Source: Rhizobium sp. S152 (GTDB taxonomy: Bacteria > Pseudomonadota > Alphaproteobacteria > Rhizobiales > Rhizobiaceae). From it: 64,000 nt of DNA. The position numbers and the translations under genes were made by a program. Shown here in pieces: positions 61,273-64,000 of the stretch; the stretch's first letter is position 1, and each line of letters begins with the position of its first letter. The notes beneath the pieces were generated by a model. That model worked only from the letters and a program-made list of their open reading frames with translations. It had not been told where the DNA came from and did not search any database. The DNA is taken from contig NZ_JAUDRZ010000025.1 in assembly GCF_030380735.1 (NCBI RefSeq), positions 415,763 through 479,762 of the forward strand, written 5' to 3'.

Positions 61273-63192
61273 TCACAGCTTCGGGCTCAGCGGCACGATG
61301 GCGCAGAAGCGAAGCCAGTCCTTGGCGGCCTTCGGCGTCCATGCCGCCTCGGCAATAGCCGGCAGGCGGGGGAAGACGAGATGGTTGAAATAGCCGCGCG
61401 ACAGGAAGTGCTCCGACCAGATGCAGGCCTGCACTCCCTTCATCTTGCTCCTCAGTTCTTCCGGGAAATCGCCTTCGGCCTCATAGCCGTAGGTATGCGC
61501 CGGCGGCACGGTTCCCGCCCAGCTTGCGCCCGGCTCCTGGAAGGCTTCGTCCTGTACCATGTCGAGATAATAGGCCTGGCCGGGCGTGATCACGACCTCG
61601 TAGCCTTCCCTCGCCAGATCGATGCCGACCTGCGGGTTTTCCCAGGCCATCAGCAGCGTGTCTGCAGCCGCAACACCGCCGCCATGGGCGACCTCGTTCC
61701 AGCCGGCCAGCTTGCGGCCGCGCGCCGTGAGCATGTCCTTGACGCGTTTCAGGAAATAGGACTGCAGCGCGAAGGTGCCCTCGATGCCTTCCTGCTCCAT
61801 CAGCTTCCTGGCGAGCGGCGAGGCGAGCCAGGAGCCGTTCGCCACTTCGTCGCCGCCGATATGGATATAGGAGGACGGGAAAAGCTCGACCATTTCGTCG
61901 AAGACCTTCTCCAGGAATTCGTAGGTGAGCGGAATGGCCGGGTTGAGCGCGTTGTTGGGATAGCCTTGAACGGAATGATAGCTTTCCGGCGCTTCCTGAC
62001 CGTCGGTGAGGTCTGGCAGGGCAGCAAGTGTTGCCGCGTTGTGGCCGGGGATGTCGATCTCGGGAACGACCTCGACGCTCAGCGATGCCGCATGGGCGAC
62101 AATCTCGCGCACCTCGTCCTGCGAATAGAAGCCGCCGACCGGTTCGGCGCTGTTGCCGAGCTGCGGCAGAAGCGGCTCGTCCGGCCCGCGCAGGACGCCC
62201 GTGGTCGTCAGCTGCGGATAGGCCTTGATCTCTAGGCGCCACGCCTCGTCGTCGGTGAGGTGCCAGTGGAAGATGTTGAGCTTGAGCCAGGCCAGGATGT
62301 CGATCAGGCGCTTGACGTCGGCGCTCGGGTAGAACTGGCGGGAAACGTCGAGGTGGCAGCCGCGCCAGCCATAGCGCGGCTGGTCGGCAATGGTGCCCGA
62401 GATCGGGAAGCGGAAGGTGTTCGGGTTGCTGCGGGCGCCGTGCAGCAGCTGGGCGAGCGATGTAAGGCCGTACTGACGACCGGCGGCATCGGCATGGGAA
62501 AGGGTGATCTCGTCGGCGCCGAAGACGAGCTTGTAGCCTTCCGCGGCAAGCGATATATCCTTGACGAAGCGCAGCGCGCGGCCCTGGGGCGATGCAGCCA
62601 GGTTGAACGGGGCATGGCCGCTTTCGAAGAGGCGGCGGAAGAGCGAGAGCACCGTGGAGATCGCGCGCAGGTCGTCGGAGGACGAACCTTCGGCCGGATA
62701 AAGCACAACCGGAAAACCTTCACCCGGCTTGGCATCGATGGACGCCGGCCAGGGCTGCAGGGCGAAGGGCAGGTCGAGCTTGCCCTCAGGCAGCAGCACA
62801 GGCGGCGGCTCGCTGACAGCGTTTTCGAGCAGCAGGTCGGAAACCAGAACCGTGACATGCTTTCCATCGGCGAGAGTCACATAGGCGGACTTGGCACCAT
62901 CGGTGCAATGCTTGGCCGGCCGGTGCAGGCCGCTGACGGTGAAGGTCCAGTTGTTGCCGGGCTCGATCGCCACGCCTTCAGGCGGCGCGAATTCGTGGAA
63001 GTTCGCGTTGCGGCGCAGGAAGACCGCGTTCTCGCAGGCCGCCCGGTCGATCACGCGGGTGAGCGACGTGTAGACGAGCTTGAAGCCTGAAAGCGGCGCG
63101 TCGGAGAGATTGAAAAGTGTGAAGGTAAAGCGGCCGTTCGGCCCGCCATCCGGTTGCCAGGTGCTTTCCAGGCGATAGGAAGCCGTTTCCAT
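61273..63192 (-). CDS. Family 20 beta-N-acetylhexosaminidase
   Basis: A 639-residue glycoside hydrolase. An N-terminal carbohydrate/beta domain (about 1-260) precedes the GH20 TIM barrel, which has YGWRGCHLDVSRQFYPSADV, LNIFHWHLTDDEAWRLE and the catalytic HIGGDE (444-449; Asp448, Glu449). It would release terminal N-acetylglucosamine or galactosamine from oligosaccharides or glycoconjugates. No signal peptide is seen, so it acts in the cytoplasm on imported sugars. GAGAGGAACAGAT precedes the ATG. It sits between SDR and M81 genes and may belong to an amino-sugar pathway. Confidence 0.93.
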   Translation of the reverse strand: METASYRLESTWQPDGGPNGRFTFTLFNLSDAPLSGFKLVYTSLTRVIDRAACENAVFLRRNANFHEFAPPEGVAIEPGNNWTFTVSGLHRPAKHCTDGAKSAYVTLADGKHVTVLVSDLLLENAVSEPPPVLLPEGKLDLPFALQPWPASIDAKPGEGFPVVLYPAEGSSSDDLRAISTVLSLFRRLFESGHAPFNLAASPQGRALRFVKDISLAAEGYKLVFGADEITLSHADAAGRQYGLTSLAQLLHGARSNPNTFRFPISGTIADQPRYGWRGCHLDVSRQFYPSADVKRLIDILAWLKLNIFHWHLTDDEAWRLEIKAYPQLTTTGVLRGPDEPLLPQLGNSAEPVGGFYSQDEVREIVAHAASLSVEVVPEIDIPGHNAATLAALPDLTDGQEAPESYHSVQGYPNNALNPAIPLTYEFLEKVFDEMVELFPSSYIHIGGDEVANGSWLASPLARKLMEQEGIEGTFALQSYFLKRVKDMLTARGRKLAGWNEVAHGGGVAAADTLLMAWENPQVGIDLAREGYEVVITPGQAYYLDMVQDEAFQEPGASWAGTVPPAHTYGYEAEGDFPEELRSKMKGVQACIWSEHFLSRGYFNHLVFPRLPAIAEAAWTPKAAKDWLRFCAIVPLSPKL

Positions 63193-63217
63193 ATCTGTTC
63201 CTCTCTTATTATGATTG

Positions 63218-63994
63218 TCAGTAGTGTTCGGACTGCGAGAACGTGCGCGCGAGCTCCGCCTGGCCGGCGGTTAGGCCGCAATCGACGGGAAGGCAGACGC
63301 CCGTGATGGCCGATGCGAGCGGGCCGGCGAGGAAGCCGACGGCATTGGCGACATCCTTGGGATCGACGACGCGCTGCAGCGGATACCAGCGCCGCGCCTC
63401 CTCGAAAACATTGGGATTTGCCGCAGCCCGCGCTTCCCAGGCCTGGGTGCGGACGGTGCCGGGGGCGATGGCGTTGGAGCGGATACCGAACTTGCCGTAT
63501 TCGACGGCGATCAGCTTGGTGAGATGGAGCAGCCCGGCCTTGGCGGCGCTGTAGGCGGGGTGGCCGAAGACATTCATGCCGTTGACCGAGGCGATGTTGA
63601 TCACCGATCCGCGCGACGCCTTGAGCATGTCCTCGACCGCGCGGAAGCACAGGAACGCCGCTTCCAGATTGAGCGCGTTGTCCATGCGCCAGATCTCCGG
63701 CGTGGTGTCGTGCAGGCTGACGGCGCGGGCGGCACCCGCATTGTTGACAAGCGTGGCGACGGTACCGAGCGCCGCGGCGCGGCTAGCCATCTCGGCGACA
63801 CTTGCGGCATCGGTCACATCGCAGGCGAGAGCGACGAAACGATCCGCCGGGCCGAGTGCCGAAGCCGCCTTTTCCGCGGCGGCGAGATCGATATCGACAA
63901 GCAGGACCACATCGTAATCGTCGGCAAGCCGTGCTGCGATGGCGCGGCCGATATCGCCTGCGGCGCCGGTTACGATCGCTACCGATTTCGTCAT
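63218..63994 (-). CDS. Short-chain dehydrogenase/reductase
   Basis: A 258-residue classical SDR. The cofactor motif VTGAAGDIGRAIAARL (about 9-24), the LVNNAGAA segment and the catalytic YSAAKAGLL (Tyr and Lys) with an upstream INIASVNG serine are all present. A proline-bearing APGTV loop follows. Cofactor and substrate are not identifiable; with hexosaminidase downstream a sugar role is possible. Its start lies six bases from the window's right edge, so the promoter is not visible. Confidence 0.93.
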   Translation of the reverse strand: MTKSVAIVTGAAGDIGRAIAARLADDYDVVLLVDIDLAAAEKAASALGPADRFVALACDVTDAASVAEMASRAAALGTVATLVNNAGAARAVSLHDTTPEIWRMDNALNLEAAFLCFRAVEDMLKASRGSVINIASVNGMNVFGHPAYSAAKAGLLHLTKLIAVEYGKFGIRSNAIAPGTVRTQAWEARAAANPNVFEEARRWYPLQRVVDPKDVANAVGFLAGPLASAITGVCLPVDCGLTAGQAELARTFSQSEHY

Positions 63995-64000
63995 TCTATG

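Overview
The window looks like chromosome or chromid sequence of a rhizobial alphaproteobacterium (Rhizobiaceae: Rhizobium, Sinorhizobium or Agrobacterium relatives). The grounds are high GC with strong GC3 bias, tightly overlapping gene pairs (GTGA/ATGA junctions), a fused PhaAB-type cation antiporter operon, a complete eryABCD-type erythritol locus with tpi/rpi isomerases and a sugar ABC transporter, and rhizobial-style FhuA-like receptors. All calls come from reading translated sequence; no database search was possible. I see no tRNA, rRNA, CRISPR array, insertion sequence or phage gene.

Layout. 0-5.3 kb: the first codons of a UDP-glucose dehydrogenase at the left edge, then a hydroxamate-siderophore set on the minus strand (receptor, Tat-exported binding protein, fused double permease) without an ATPase. 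5.5-8.6 kb: a LysR regulator, then a minus-strand methionine sulfoxide repair operon (exported MsrA, MsrB, cytoplasmic MsrA, DUF6314-like protein). 8.9-10.3 kb: a SulP anion transporter. 10.4-14.7 kb: a second siderophore receptor, an AraC regulator and, divergently, the FhuC-type ATPase missing from the first set. 14.7-21.8 kb: a family 2 glycosyltransferase, MarR and Lrp regulators, a class V PLP enzyme divergent from the Lrp gene, two unrecognised envelope proteins and a DUF1275 membrane protein.

21.9-28.2 kb: a hydrolase cluster (Tat-exported alpha/beta hydrolase, amidohydrolase, XapX protein, isochorismatase-fold hydrolase, VOC dioxygenase) ending in a divergent LysR regulator. AATTGC-type sites recur upstream of three of its transcription units. 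28.6-29.9 kb: a secreted glycine-rich repeat protein, one of the most unusual objects here. 30.2-36.1 kb: the six-gene pha (Mrp) K+ or Na+/H+ antiporter operon. 36.3-39.6 kb: an XRE-type regulator followed by an apparent copper/periplasmic metal cluster (small Cys protein, PepSY membrane protein, Met/His-rich protein, CopC).

39.6-56.2 kb: polyol catabolism. eryA-eryB-eryC-eryD and eryR-tpi-rpi run leftward. A DUF2291 gene, the ABC transporter genes, and then a second DeoR regulator, second FGGY kinase and second FAD polyol-phosphate dehydrogenase run rightward. By homology to the Brucella pathway, imported erythritol is phosphorylated (EryA), oxidised (EryB) and isomerised by EryC, the Tpi-like and the RpiB-like enzymes to D-erythrose 4-phosphate. 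The second kinase/dehydrogenase pair suggests another polyol using the same importer.

56.3-64 kb: a YihY-type membrane protein, a TehA/SLAC1-type channel, an MFS sugar exporter, and a minus-strand set of SDR, GH20 beta-N-acetylhexosaminidase and M81 (MlrC-like) peptidase. Non-coding signals worth attention are a 14-bp perfect inverted repeat at the fhuA/lysR promoter, an operator-like palindrome before eryR, a predicted 17-codon leader directly before eryA, and several hairpin terminators.
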